NCBI GenBank assembly: GCA_905235355.1
Contig: CAJOLM010000047.1
Coordinates: 1-13,833, forward strand
Length of the DNA: 13,833 nucleotides
Direction: 5' to 3'
DNA from: an uncultured Elusimicrobiales bacterium
Lineage (GTDB): Bacteria; Elusimicrobiota; Elusimicrobia; Elusimicrobiales; Elusimicrobiaceae
Numbering within the stretch: position 1 is the first letter of the stretch; every line of letters begins with the position of its first letter. Position numbers and translations under genes: made by a program. Positions 13,703 through 13,833 of this stretch are shown here, piece after piece. Below the pieces are notes generated by a model that was not told where the DNA came from, searched no databases, and saw only the letters and a list, made by a program, of their open reading frames with translations.

Positions 13703-13730
13703 ATTGTATCAAAAAAAAAAAACAAGTCAA
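13703..13730 (-). promoter_or_regulatory. Promoter of pilin 2 with a 12-nt homopolymer in its spacer
   Basis: On the minus strand, TTGACT (13730-13725) and TACAAT (13708-13703) are separated by 16 nt, predicting a start near 13696 and a leader of about 260 nt. Twelve of the 16 spacer bases are an uninterrupted T run (13711-13722 as A on plus). Slippage there would change the -35/-10 distance, a known route to phase variation of surface genes. Confidence 0.7.
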
Positions 13731-13751
13731 GCCTTTTGTTTGGGTTCAGAT

Positions 13752-13783
13752 ACATGTGAGACTGGATCAACACATTTGAGACT
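13752..13783. repeat. Two 12-bp direct repeats, 20-bp period, upstream of the pilin 2 promoter
   Basis: ACATGTGAGACT (13752-13763) and ACATTTGAGACT (13772-13783) match at 11 of 12 bases and are exactly 20 bp apart, close to two helical turns. Their centres fall at about -61 and -81 from the predicted pilin 2 start, where activators often bind. They could equally be subterminal sites of an insertion-sequence end. From 13784 to 13833 I see nothing further. Confidence 0.5.
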
Positions 13784-13833
13784 CTTTGTCCCGGACGAAA
13801 GCTAATCTTTTTATAACCCTTTTTAATTAGTCA

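Noticed and set aside
1..13833. CRISPR arrays, tRNA or rRNA genes, transposase or integrase genes
   Set aside because: No regularly spaced repeat array, no tRNA T-loop in a cloverleaf context, no rRNA-like stretch and no transposase ORF was seen on either strand.

Overview
The window looks like a chromosome segment of a gut-type Elusimicrobiota bacterium (family Elusimicrobiaceae or close). The evidence is two type IV pilin-like genes with the near-invariant N-terminus FTLIELLVVVLIIGIL.AIALPQYQKAV, which that phylum carries in many copies. The cell plan appears Gram-negative, because an Omp85-type barrel is present. The taxonomic call is inference from the proteins; there is no rRNA here.

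Layout. Positions 1-3442 (all minus strand) hold an envelope operon read right to left: a 47-residue Cys/His-rich protein, a multi-pass membrane protein, a secreted TPR protein and an Omp85/BamA-like barrel, ending in a terminator at 25-54. Positions 3456-4344 hold a separate minus-strand gene for a membrane-anchored coiled-coil protein with its own terminator. Positions 4345-4776 are non-coding: a strong plus-strand promoter with a palindrome in its spacer, then about 270 nt of highly structured RNA ending in an intrinsic terminator just before pilin gene 1 (4777-5316). Positions 5352-8370 hold a shared terminator and a hisS-aspS operon on the minus strand. Positions 8432-8988 hold an unknown exported protein. 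Positions 9155-10953 hold thrS for a ThrRS without a TGS domain. Positions 11035-12771 hold a plus-strand LtaS/phosphoglycerol-transferase-like membrane enzyme. Its stop codon overlaps that of the convergent pilin gene 2 (12768-13436, minus). Upstream of pilin gene 2 are two related two-hairpin repeats, a 27-codon leader ORF, a promoter with a 12-nt homopolymer in its spacer, and two 12-bp direct repeats spaced 20 bp apart.

Main result. Each pilin gene sits behind elaborate cis control, and the two designs differ. Pilin 1 has a 1:2 / 2:3 / 3:4 segment arrangement, meaning a mutually exclusive antiterminator and terminator. I could not match it to a riboswitch class I know. Pilin 2 has a promoter that could be phase-variable, repeat-laden leader RNA, and a roughly 120-bp palindromic repeat inserted in frame between its start codon and the prepilin cleavage site. 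That insertion stretches the leader to 61 residues, against 4 in pilin 1. The tRNA synthetase genes are ordinary housekeeping genes. The one notable point is that AspRS carries His31 and a nearby Gly, the signature of the non-discriminating type.
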